Source: Dongia deserti (GTDB taxonomy: Bacteria > Pseudomonadota > Alphaproteobacteria > Dongiales > Dongiaceae). From it: a stretch of DNA of 64,000 nucleotides. Shown here in pieces: positions 1 through 8,172 of this stretch. The notes beneath the pieces are model-generated. The model had not been told where the DNA came from. It was given only the letters and a program-made list of their open reading frames with translations, and ran no database searches. The translations under genes were made by a program, and so were the position numbers. The stretch's first letter is position 1, and every line of letters begins with the position of its first letter. Where the stretch lies: positions 186,001 to 250,000 of the forward strand of contig NZ_QORW01000004.1 in the NCBI RefSeq assembly GCF_003574735.1, written 5' to 3'.

Positions 1-595
1 AACCCGCTTCCGTGAACAGCAGGTCCTGCACGAACTTGCCGACCGAATAGAGCGGCTGCGGACCGCTGATGACGTGATAGAGCCACCATGCCACCCCGAG
101 CCACACCAGGTAGAGTCCAACCAGGATTATCCCCAGGAGGACAATCGCGCCGAAGTTGCGCGAGTGAAACACGGTGACCGCGTTCGCCCAGCTGTGGTTA
201 TCCTCGTGATGGCGCTCGAAATTCAGCTCACGTCGTCGGCTCATCTCATACAGAAACACACCCACGAACGGCCCCATGATCACCGACCCGGAGGCCAACG
301 GAAACAAGAGCGGGATCAGTTCGTAATTGAAGGAGGCGGCGATGATGACGAGGGAGATGATGGGATAGATGACGATCAGGAAGAGGATGTCGGTCCGATA
401 GGCTCCAAAGTCATCAAAGCCCTTGACGAGCGCGTCCTTCAGATCGCCGACATCAATCCGATGAACGGCAAGCTGCGGAGAAACCAAGTGCTCCGAGGTG
501 CGCCGGACGGATCGGCCCGCGAGACCGAAGCCTCTGGCCAATTCTCGGAGTTCGTCCGATAGCCACTCAACGGGGTTTCGGATCGTCTGAGCCAT
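1..595 (-). CDS. DUF2189-type integral membrane protein (partial, runs off the left edge)
   Basis: This minus-strand frame stays open for 198 codons to the window edge, so its C-terminus is missing. After about 50 soluble residues comes VGDLKDALVKGFDDFGAY and a hydrophobic pair of segments (LFLIVIYPIISLVIIAASF, then a second helix ending GPFVGVFLYEMSRR), then a third helix near residue 165. The KxGxxDF-like lead followed by helices is typical of the DUF2189 family of multi-spanning inner-membrane proteins, whose function is unknown. The start chosen has a clear GGAGGT ribosome site six bases upstream. The frame is also open, without a stop, to another ATG at 718, which would add 41 residues, so the start is not certain. 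It lies 250 bases downstream of tmpB on the same strand. The rest of 596-846 shows no other gene. Confidence 0.7.
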   Translation of the reverse strand, partial: MAQTIRNPVEWLSDELRELARGFGLAGRSVRRTSEHLVSPQLAVHRIDVGDLKDALVKGFDDFGAYRTDILFLIVIYPIISLVIIAASFNYELIPLLFPLASGSVIMGPFVGVFLYEMSRRRELNFERHHEDNHSWANAVTVFHSRNFGAIVLLGIILVGLYLVWLGVAWWLYHVISGPQPLYSVGKFVQDLLFTEAG

Positions 596-846
596 TGCCG
601 TACCTCCGAACCGCCAGTCCGAGAGGTCGTCGCACGCCAGGGCCGGATCTTCGATGGTCTCGCCAGCATAGGCAACCGCGCGTGGCGAGCGCCCAAGTCC
701 GATGCCGGTCACGGCCATGCCGCGACCAGTAACAAATTGAAAATATACTCCGGTCGGTGGTGGGCGCTAGCCCCAAAAATGGTGTCTGCCGCACGGTGGT
801 GCCACAGCGGCTGGGAGAGATGGCGTCTGACGATCGCTGGAGAGCC

Positions 847-1392
847 TTATTCCGGGCGTAAGCTCCGGCTCAGGTAGCGCTCGAAATAGGCCAGGTCCGG
901 TGTCGAGGCGCCGACGATCTTGCCCTCATCGTCCCAGCGGCGAAGCTTTACCGCATCCTCAGCGAAGGGTCCGGCCGCGAAGCGGACACGCTCCTCCATC
1001 GACATAAGGCCGCCCTGCAGCTGCAGGCTTTGGACCGAAGCCGGAGACAGCAGGTCGAAATAGGTCGACTCGGTGGTGGCAAGATAGCGCTTGGCGGCGA
1101 CGTGGAGGCGCACAGGTTCCGTCACTTCCGGGCCGAAATGGCGGGACAGCCAGGCCGACCCCAGGCTCTCATGCTGGGCATCGATGCCACGATCTGCGAT
1201 GTCCTGCGGCAGGTCGTGGACCAGATGGCCGATGTCGTGCAGCAGAGTTGCCGCTATCAGGGCAGGTGCGGCCCCATCGCGCTCGGCACACTGAGCGCAT
1301 TGCAAAGCATGTTCCAGCTGCGAAACGCCTTCGCCATAGGTCTCCGTACCCCTGCGGGCAAAGGCGGCGCGGATTTCCTCCAGCGCGCTCAT
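847..1392 (-). CDS. tmpB: HD-domain mixed-valent di-iron oxygenase for alpha-hydroxyphosphonates (TmpB/PhnZ family)
   Basis: The protein has 181 residues, the usual length for the PhnZ/TmpB family. These enzymes use a two-iron HD fold and O2 to cleave the C-P bond of a 1-hydroxyphosphonate. PhnZ makes glycine and phosphate from hydroxylated 2-aminoethylphosphonate; TmpB makes glycine betaine and phosphate from hydroxylated 2-trimethylaminoethylphosphonate. All expected metal ligands are visible: His28 (QLEHALQCA), His52-Asp53 (LLHDIGH), His74, His97 and Asp154, plus Lys101 in VAAKRY and Tyr19. I place the start at 1392 because the ATG overlaps the tmpA stop as ATGA, which implies translational coupling; a longer reading of the frame to 1635 is a shadow of tmpA. 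Choosing TmpB over PhnZ rests on its partner being a butyrobetaine-hydroxylase-like TmpA rather than a PhyH-type PhnY*. Last gene of the phnW operon. Confidence 0.85.
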   Translation of the reverse strand: MSALEEIRAAFARRGTETYGEGVSQLEHALQCAQCAERDGAAPALIAATLLHDIGHLVHDLPQDIADRGIDAQHESLGSAWLSRHFGPEVTEPVRLHVAAKRYLATTESTYFDLLSPASVQSLQLQGGLMSMEERVRFAAGPFAEDAVKLRRWDDEGKIVGASTPDLAYFERYLSRSLRPE

Positions 1393-2519
1393 TCGGCGGC
1401 CTGCTGCGATTCCGCGATCTGGCGGCGCAGAATGCGCAGGCGGCTCTCCAGGCCGTCCTTGTCGACATAGCAACCTTGCAGATGCCGCCGCCCCAGATTG
1501 GCATCGAAGGCGGTGCGGCCATGCAAGGCGCGCTCGTTCTGCATCACCAGCAAATCGCCCGGCGCCAGGCGGAAGACCAGCTGCCGCGCCGGCTCCTTCA
1601 GCATGCGGGCGAAGGTGCGATAGGCGGCATACCACGGCTCCACCAGCTCGACCGGCCCGTCGATCCCAGCGAAAGAGCGGTTGTTGAAGTGGATCGCCGT
1701 TATCTCTCCCTCGATGTCAATGGAGATCAGCGGCCTGCGCGCTTGCAAGTCGGCGTTCTTGTCGGCGAAGCGGAAACTGGCCGGCACGCGCGCCAGCAGC
1801 TCGAACTGCTCTGGTGCCTCAGCGCGCAGCTGCTCCGCCGCTGCGAGTCCGTCCACCAGGATCGAGTCGCCGCCCGGCGCTTCGCACACCAGGCAATGCA
1901 GCAGCTGCACGCCCGGAGTCGGATCGCGATACGGATTGTCGCTGTGGACCCCGAGGCCGAGCGCGGTGTAGGCGAGGTTGTTGGGATCCGGTTCCGAGAT
2001 GACGTCGAACAGCCGGCCGTAATTCGTGGTGCGCACGAAGCCGATGCGGTCGCCCACTTCCGCCACCATGCCCGGCCGGACCGGCACGTTGCGGAGCAGC
2101 GCAAAGCCATGGAGGTGATAGGCCTCGAGCCATGCCAGCTCCGCTGCCGGATTGCGCGCGACCCAGAGCCAATCTGCTTCCGGCAATTCAGCCAGGTCGG
2201 CACCCCATAGCTTGATCGACGCAGGGCGCCTCGGTTTCAAGTTGTTCTCGTAAAGGAACAAGGCGGAATAGGTGGAGACGTGCCCCTCCTCCTTCCACAC
2301 CACGCGCACCGTGCTGTCGGCCTGCGTGGTCACACGGTCGATCTCGGGATGCTCCGGCAAATCGCCGATCTCGAACAGGCGTTGGCCATTGGGGTGCCGG
2401 CATTGTGGGCAAGCGCACTGGTCACGCAGCCAGATCGCGGGCCAGAAGCTGGTCGTGCCGTCGCTCCAGGTGGCGGCCAGACCGCCCTTCTCCGGCTCCG
2501 CAAGCACGATGCGACGCAT
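1389..2519 (-). CDS. tmpA: TmpA-like Fe(II)/2-oxoglutarate dioxygenase (gamma-butyrobetaine hydroxylase family)
   Basis: This 376-residue protein has the two-domain build of gamma-butyrobetaine hydroxylases. An N-terminal zinc-binding domain holds Cys35, Cys37, Cys40 (DQCACPQCRHP) and His80 (EEGHVS). The C-terminal TauD-type double-stranded beta helix holds the iron ligands His192 and Asp194 (HSDNPY) and His333 (ALHGR), with Arg344/345 as the likely 2-oxoglutarate anchor. Members of this family hydroxylate the carbon next to a charged group in trimethylammonium compounds. The homologue TmpA hydroxylates 2-trimethylaminoethylphosphonate at C1, feeding TmpB. Being four bases downstream of phnY and overlapping tmpB makes the phosphonate role much more likely than carnitine synthesis, but substrate choice between methylated and plain aminoethylphosphonate cannot be read from the sequence. 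Confidence 0.85.
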   Translation of the reverse strand: MRRIVLAEPEKGGLAATWSDGTTSFWPAIWLRDQCACPQCRHPNGQRLFEIGDLPEHPEIDRVTTQADSTVRVVWKEEGHVSTYSALFLYENNLKPRRPASIKLWGADLAELPEADWLWVARNPAAELAWLEAYHLHGFALLRNVPVRPGMVAEVGDRIGFVRTTNYGRLFDVISEPDPNNLAYTALGLGVHSDNPYRDPTPGVQLLHCLVCEAPGGDSILVDGLAAAEQLRAEAPEQFELLARVPASFRFADKNADLQARRPLISIDIEGEITAIHFNNRSFAGIDGPVELVEPWYAAYRTFARMLKEPARQLVFRLAPGDLLVMQNERALHGRTAFDANLGRRHLQGCYVDKDGLESRLRILRRQIAESQQAAE

Positions 2520-2523
2520 GGAC

Positions 2524-3957
2524 TCAACCCCAGGGCAGCGAGAACGTCTTGACGTTGGTGAAGGCCTTCATCGCTTCGATCACGCCTTCCTTGTAGCCGA
2601 GGCCCGAATCCTTGATGCCGCCGAAGGGCGACATCTCGATGCGATAGCCCGGCACCTCCCGCACATTGACCGTGCCGACCACCAGCTCATTAATGAAGCG
2701 CTGGATATAGTCGAAGCGGTTGGTGCAGATGCCCGAGGATAGCCCATAGCTGGTCGAGTTGGAAATACGGATCGCGTCGGCGATGTCCTTGCACCGGATA
2801 ATGGGCGAGACCGGGCCGAACGTCTCCCATTTCACCAATTTGCAATCATAGGGCACGTGATCCACCACTGTTGGTGCATAGAGCGCACCCTCGCGCTGGT
2901 TGCCGTGGAGAAGCCTGGCACCGGCGCGCACTGCGTCATTGACCATGTCTTCGCAATAGCGCGCGGCCTCCTCGTCGATCACGGTTCCCATATCGACAGT
3001 CGGATCCATCGGGTCGCCGAACCTGACCTTCCTGGTCTTCTCCACCAGCAGCGCGGCGAAGCGATCGGCCACCGCCTCGTGCACGATCATGCGCTTGACC
3101 GCGGTGCAACGTTGGCCGCTGTTCTTGTAGGAGCCGTAGACCGCGAGGTTGGTCGCCTCCTCCAGGTTTGCGTCCTCCATTACGATCAGCGGATCGTTGC
3201 CGCCCAGCTCCAGGACCGCGCGGCGATAGCCCATGTGCTCGGCAATGTACTTGCCGACCTTCACCCCGCCGGTGAAGGTGATGAGGTCGACATCGGGATC
3301 GGTCAGCAAGGTGTCGGCGATCTCGCGCGGATCGCCGGTGACGACCTGAAACATCTCCTTGGGCAGGCCGGCCTCGTAGAGAATATCGGCCAGCAGCAGC
3401 GCGGTCAGCGGCGTCTTCTCCGACGGCTTCAGCACCATGCGGTTGTTGGTGGCGATGGACGGCGCGACTTTGTGCGCCACCTGGTTCAGCGGGTGATTGA
3501 ACGGCGTGATGGCCGTGATGACACCCTGCAACGGCTCGCGCTGGGTGAAGATCTTGCGCTTCTTGCCGTGCGGAGTGATGTCGCAGGAGAAGATCTCGCC
3601 ATCGTCCTTGATGACAGCGGTCGAGGACAGGAAGAAGACGTCATAGGCGCGACCCACCTCATAGATCGTGTCCTTGAGGCACAGGCCGGATTCCGCGGTG
3701 ATCAGCTCGGCGATCTCCTGCTTGCGGGAGACCAGGAGGTCCGCGGTCTTGCGCAGGATCTCGGAGCGTTGGGACCGCGACAGCTCCGCCCTGAACGCCT
3801 TGGCGACCCGCAGGGCCTTCTCGACATCGGCAATGCCGGCCTTTGGAACCGTTCCGCAGATCTCGTTGGTATAGGGATTGAAGATGTCGATGTGGCGGTC
3901 GCTGGTGCCGGGACCGGTTGCGACGCGCATGTGCTCCTTGCGGATGGGAACGCCCAT
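2524..3957 (-). CDS. phnY: Phosphonoacetaldehyde dehydrogenase
   Basis: This is a 477-residue cytoplasmic aldehyde dehydrogenase that would oxidise phosphonoacetaldehyde to phosphonoacetate with NAD+. The catalytic Cys284 lies in NSGQRCTAVKR, the general base Glu250 in LELGGND, the cofactor-loop motif FTGGVKVGK around residue 228, and the oxyanion Asn154 in TPFNHPLN. Length and motifs match the PhnY group. It sits between phnA (8-base gap) and tmpA (4-base gap), so the aldehyde formed by PhnW is passed on to PhnA. The name phnY here means the dehydrogenase, not the unrelated oxygenase PhnY*. The ATG at 3957 lies just past the phnA stop. A generic aldehyde dehydrogenase of other specificity is unlikely in this setting. 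Confidence 0.93.
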   Translation of the reverse strand: MGVPIRKEHMRVATGPGTSDRHIDIFNPYTNEICGTVPKAGIADVEKALRVAKAFRAELSRSQRSEILRKTADLLVSRKQEIAELITAESGLCLKDTIYEVGRAYDVFFLSSTAVIKDDGEIFSCDITPHGKKRKIFTQREPLQGVITAITPFNHPLNQVAHKVAPSIATNNRMVLKPSEKTPLTALLLADILYEAGLPKEMFQVVTGDPREIADTLLTDPDVDLITFTGGVKVGKYIAEHMGYRRAVLELGGNDPLIVMEDANLEEATNLAVYGSYKNSGQRCTAVKRMIVHEAVADRFAALLVEKTRKVRFGDPMDPTVDMGTVIDEEAARYCEDMVNDAVRAGARLLHGNQREGALYAPTVVDHVPYDCKLVKWETFGPVSPIIRCKDIADAIRISNSTSYGLSSGICTNRFDYIQRFINELVVGTVNVREVPGYRIEMSPFGGIKDSGLGYKEGVIEAMKAFTNVKTFSLPWG

Positions 3958-3965
3958 GATGGCCC

Positions 3966-5219
<1,254 letters not shown>

Positions 5220-6356
5220 CTACTCCGCGTTCGCCGCCTGCCTGAGCGGGCTGCCGCTGGCGACGCCCATTTCCGCCATCACGGCGCGGATCGCGGCGAG
5301 CGCGCCCCTCATATGGCTCTCGTCCAGTCGCCCGATGCAGCCGATGCGGAAGGAATCCGCCACCGTCAGCTTGCCCGGATAGATCACGTAGCCCCGATCC
5401 TTCAGCTTGTCATAGAAGGCCTGGAAATCGAAGCGTGGGTCAGCCGGCATGTGGAAGGTGACGATGATGGGCGCCTGCACATGATCGGGCAACAGGGGCT
5501 GGAACCCCATTGCCCGCATGCCGTCGACCAGGACCTTGCAGTTGTTGCGATAGCGCGCGCCGCGTCCTGCCACGCCGCCTTCCTGCTCGTGCTCCGTCAG
5601 CGCCTGATCGAACGCGACGATGCAGTGAATCGGCGGCGTGAAGCGGTATTGGCCGGTCTTCTCCAGCGCCTGCCACTGATCATAAAGATCCAGCGACAGC
5701 GACGGTGCATTGCCCTGGCATTGCTTGAGAGCATCCACGCGCGCCAGGATAAAGCCAAGACCAGGCACGCCCTCGATGCATTTGTTGGAGGACGCGGCGA
5801 CCGCATCGAAGGATACGTCCTTCGCATCCAAGGCGATCGCGCCGAACGCGCTCATCGCATCGATCAACAGCCTGCGACCCGCCGCCGCGACGACGCGCGC
5901 AACCTCCGCGATGGGATTGAGCACGCCGGATGTCGTCTCACAATGGACCACCGCGACGTGAGTGATCGCCGTATCCGCCGCCAGCGCCTTTGCCACCCAT
6001 GCGGGATCGACCAGTTGGTCTTCCGGCCATTCGAGAATTGCCGTGGCGCGTTTGTAGTAGTCACAGATCCTGGCGATGCGCTTGCCATAGGCGCCGTTGA
6101 TCAGCACCAGCAGCTTGCCCGCCGGCGGCACGAAGGCGCCGATCATGGCCTCGACCGCGAACGTGCCGGAGCCCTGCATCGGGACGCAGGCGAAAGCATC
6201 TTCGCCCCCGATCATGGCGACCAGGCGTTGCCGCATCCGCGCGTTGATCGCGATGAAATTGGCATCGCGGGAGCCCCAGTCGTGGAGCATCGCCTGCTTG
6301 ACGCTCATCGAGGTGGTGAGCGGTCCGGGGGTCAAGAGCCAAGGATCTTGAGACAT
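5220..6356 (-). CDS. phnW: 2-aminoethylphosphonate:pyruvate transaminase
   Basis: This 378-residue pyridoxal-phosphate enzyme moves the amino group of 2-aminoethylphosphonate to pyruvate, giving phosphonoacetaldehyde and alanine. The N-terminal LLTPGPLTTS motif, QGSGTFAVEA, the cofactor Asp in LIDAMSAFG (about 166) and Lys192 in SSNKCIEG are those of class V aminotransferases of the PhnW group. It is the first gene of the five-gene minus-strand operon phnW-phnA-phnY-tmpA-tmpB. Its start faces the LysR gene across 108 bases that hold the probable operator at 6432-6475. The C-terminus (after about residue 360) is a poorly conserved tail. PhnX, the alternative partner enzyme, is absent, so the aldehyde must go through PhnY and PhnA. 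Confidence 0.95.
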   Translation of the reverse strand: MSQDPWLLTPGPLTTSMSVKQAMLHDWGSRDANFIAINARMRQRLVAMIGGEDAFACVPMQGSGTFAVEAMIGAFVPPAGKLLVLINGAYGKRIARICDYYKRATAILEWPEDQLVDPAWVAKALAADTAITHVAVVHCETTSGVLNPIAEVARVVAAAGRRLLIDAMSAFGAIALDAKDVSFDAVAASSNKCIEGVPGLGFILARVDALKQCQGNAPSLSLDLYDQWQALEKTGQYRFTPPIHCIVAFDQALTEHEQEGGVAGRGARYRNNCKVLVDGMRAMGFQPLLPDHVQAPIIVTFHMPADPRFDFQAFYDKLKDRGYVIYPGKLTVADSFRIGCIGRLDESHMRGALAAIRAVMAEMGVASGSPLRQAANAE

Positions 6357-6431
6357 TTAGCGCCCTCAATGCAGGACGGGGCATAACTCCGGCCCCGGCT
6401 CATTGCCTTAAGATGCGCGGCAGCATACTAT

Positions 6432-6475
6432 AAGGCAAATCGCACTTAATTATACGTCGCATAGATGACGTCTAT
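6432..6475. promoter_or_regulatory. Probable LysR-type operator, copy 1 (phnW/lysR divergent promoter)
   Basis: The element begins with AAGGCAAATCGCA (6432-6444), holds an AT-rich TATA core (6451-6454) and ends with the dyad ATAG-N7-CTAT (6461-6475), which satisfies the LysR T-N11-A rule. A second copy with the same spacing is at 14200-14243 before phnS. On the minus strand, a transcription start near 6403 would place the dyad near -65 and the conserved left block over -35, where TTGCCT is present. No convincing -10 is visible. The layout is that of a LysR-activated promoter; the exact start is inferred. Confidence 0.7.
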
Positions 6476-7355
6476 AAGTCACAGCCAGCTCCGCGCCTTC
6501 CACGCGGTCGCCACCGAGGGCAGCTTCACCAAGGCAGCCCAGCTCCTGAACGTGACCCAGCCGACCTTGTCCGGCCAGGTGCGGGCGTTGGAGGAGCGGT
6601 TCGGCGTACGCCTGTTCGATCGCCGCCGGCGCCGCATCGAGGTCACGGACATCGGTCGCAACCTGCTCGATATCACCTTCCGCATGTTCAGCCTGGAGCT
6701 CGAGGCGGTGCAGGTCCTGAGCGCGGCACACGCGCTGAAACGCGGGCACCTCCGGATCGGCGCCGATGCGCCTTACCATTCGGTGCCGTTCCTCTCGGCG
6801 TTTCACCGGCGCTATCCCGACCTGCGCCTCAGCATGACCATGGGCAACACCAAGTCGCTGCTTGATGATTTGTTGGACCAGCGCTGCGACGTTGCGATCG
6901 CCGCCAATGTGAAGACCGACAGCCGGATCTTCGCCCTGCCCTTCCGCCAGGATCACTTCATCGCGTTCGTGGATCGCGCCCATCCGTGGGCGCGGCGGCA
7001 CAGCGTGAAACTGGCGGAGCTGGCAACCCAACGCCTGCTGCTGCGCGAGCCGACCTCCAACACCCGCCAGACCTTCGATGCGGCGATGGCGAAGTCGAAC
7101 ATCGTGCTGGGGGAGATTCTGGAGATCGGCAGCCGCGAGGCGATCAAGGAGGCGGTGGCGGCCGGCCTTGGGGTCGGCGTAATCGCGGAGTCGGAGCTAG
7201 GGGACGATCTACGGCTCAAGGCCCTGCCGTTCGACGGCCAACAGATCACCTCGACGGAATTCGTGGCCTGCTTGCAGGAACGCAAGTCGTCGCCGCTGGT
7301 CAAGGCCTTCCTCGCCGTGGTCAAGGAAACCGCCGACGCAAAGGGGGTGCGATGA
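6465..7355 (+). CDS. LysR-family regulator of aminoethylphosphonate catabolism
   Basis: This 296-residue LysR-type regulator has an N-terminal winged helix-turn-helix (SQLRAFHAVATEGSFTKAAQ through VTQPTLSGQVRALEERFGV, residues 7-50) and a C-terminal substrate-binding-like effector domain (residues 90-290). It belongs by pattern to the LysR group found beside phnW genes, and it is divergent from phnW. The inducer is probably an aminoethylphosphonate or a breakdown product, but this cannot be read from the sequence. The ATG at 6465 has no Shine-Dalgarno sequence before it and lies inside the operator dyad, so the message may be leaderless or the start may be occluded when the protein binds, giving self-repression. 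Its stop overlaps the next gene as ATGA. Confidence 0.9.
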   Translation: MTSISHSQLRAFHAVATEGSFTKAAQLLNVTQPTLSGQVRALEERFGVRLFDRRRRRIEVTDIGRNLLDITFRMFSLELEAVQVLSAAHALKRGHLRIGADAPYHSVPFLSAFHRRYPDLRLSMTMGNTKSLLDDLLDQRCDVAIAANVKTDSRIFALPFRQDHFIAFVDRAHPWARRHSVKLAELATQRLLLREPTSNTRQTFDAAMAKSNIVLGEILEIGSREAIKEAVAAGLGVGVIAESELGDDLRLKALPFDGQQITSTEFVACLQERKSSPLVKAFLAVVKETADAKGVR

Positions 7356-7819
7356 GGCGCATCATGCTTGCCGTCCTGTCCTTGCTGTGCGCCGCGGATG
7401 CGCTGGCGCAACAACCGATCTGGGAACGCGGCCGCGACCGCCGCTATGAGATCGCGATCGCCGCCCTGGCGCCGGGCTCGACCCTCGGCTTCTTCTGCTC
7501 GGCCTATCAGGTGCCCAATACCGCGATCATCAGCCTGCACAACGTTGTCCTCAGCCCGCTCCTGCCGGACGGCAAGAACTTCGACCTGCGATTCGTGATT
7601 GACGGCGTGAAATACGATCTGCCCGGCATTGCCAAGGATGGCGAGCTGCTGGTCTCGCCGGCCGACGCCAACATGGAGCTGCGGGTGCAGGAGGTGTTGG
7701 AGGCCTTGCGTGCCGGCAAGAACGCCCAGATCGCCGTGCCGGCCAAGGCGTGGAAATCCAAGCTCCCCCTCGACGGCGCCGATTGGGCGCTCGACGGCGT
7801 GTTCGAGAAGTGCTGGTAG
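7352..7819 (+). CDS. Small secreted protein of unknown function
   Basis: This 155-residue protein begins with a clear signal peptide (MRRIMLAVLSLLCAADALA, likely cut before QQPIWERG) and is predicted to be periplasmic. The mature part has a mixed alpha/beta pattern with one Cys near residue 50 and a Cys-Trp at the very C-terminus, which could pair. I do not recognise the family. The start ATG overlaps the LysR stop as ATGA, so it is probably co-transcribed and translationally coupled with the regulator. A longer upstream reading of the same frame is a shadow of the LysR gene. A link to phosphonate sensing or uptake is only a guess from position. Confidence 0.7.
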   Translation: MRRIMLAVLSLLCAADALAQQPIWERGRDRRYEIAIAALAPGSTLGFFCSAYQVPNTAIISLHNVVLSPLLPDGKNFDLRFVIDGVKYDLPGIAKDGELLVSPADANMELRVQEVLEALRAGKNAQIAVPAKAWKSKLPLDGADWALDGVFEKCW

Positions 7820-7820
7820 C

Positions 7821-8120
7821 TTAGGCCACGAACCAGAAAGCAGACCAGGCGAGCACGGCCAACCTTGCGAACAGCGGGAAATTGCCGTGATGCCCATAGC
7901 GGTCGGCGCTGCGCCAGACGCCGACGGCTGTCAGGATCAGATAGGGCACCGGCAGCAGATGCACGATGGCCGCATAGGCGATCGGAACATCGAGCACGAC
8001 CAGGAACAGGGCGGCGACGGTCGTAACGATGTTGAGAAGCAGCCCATACAGGATGGCGTACTGCCAGAACGTGGTTTCAAGCGGCAGGTAGCCCTGCCAG
8101 AGAAGCTTCAGCTTTTGCAT
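7821..8120 (-). CDS. Small three-helix membrane protein of unknown function
   Basis: The 99-residue product has three hydrophobic stretches (about residues 18-43, 50-68 and 80-99), with an aromatic, basic N-terminus (LKLLWQGYLPLETTFW). It is very likely an inner-membrane protein. Two starts are possible, 8120 and 8132; I prefer the inner one because the sequence beginning MQKLKLLWQG resembles other small membrane proteins of this kind, but neither has a strong ribosome site. It ends one base after the convergent secreted-protein gene and lies downstream of the Na/Pi transporter on the same strand, separated by about 50 bases. Function unknown. Confidence 0.6.
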   Translation of the reverse strand: MQKLKLLWQGYLPLETTFWQYAILYGLLLNIVTTVAALFLVVLDVPIAYAAIVHLLPVPYLILTAVGVWRSADRYGHHGNFPLFARLAVLAWSAFWFVA

Positions 8121-8172
8121 GCCTGGGATCATAAGGCAGAGTGCCGGCCGGCCTTCAATCTCGATCTATGGA

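Noticed and set aside
74-562. A 162-codon plus-strand frame at the left end
   Set aside because: Charged, repetitive shadow of the DUF2189 membrane protein that runs off the edge on the minus strand.
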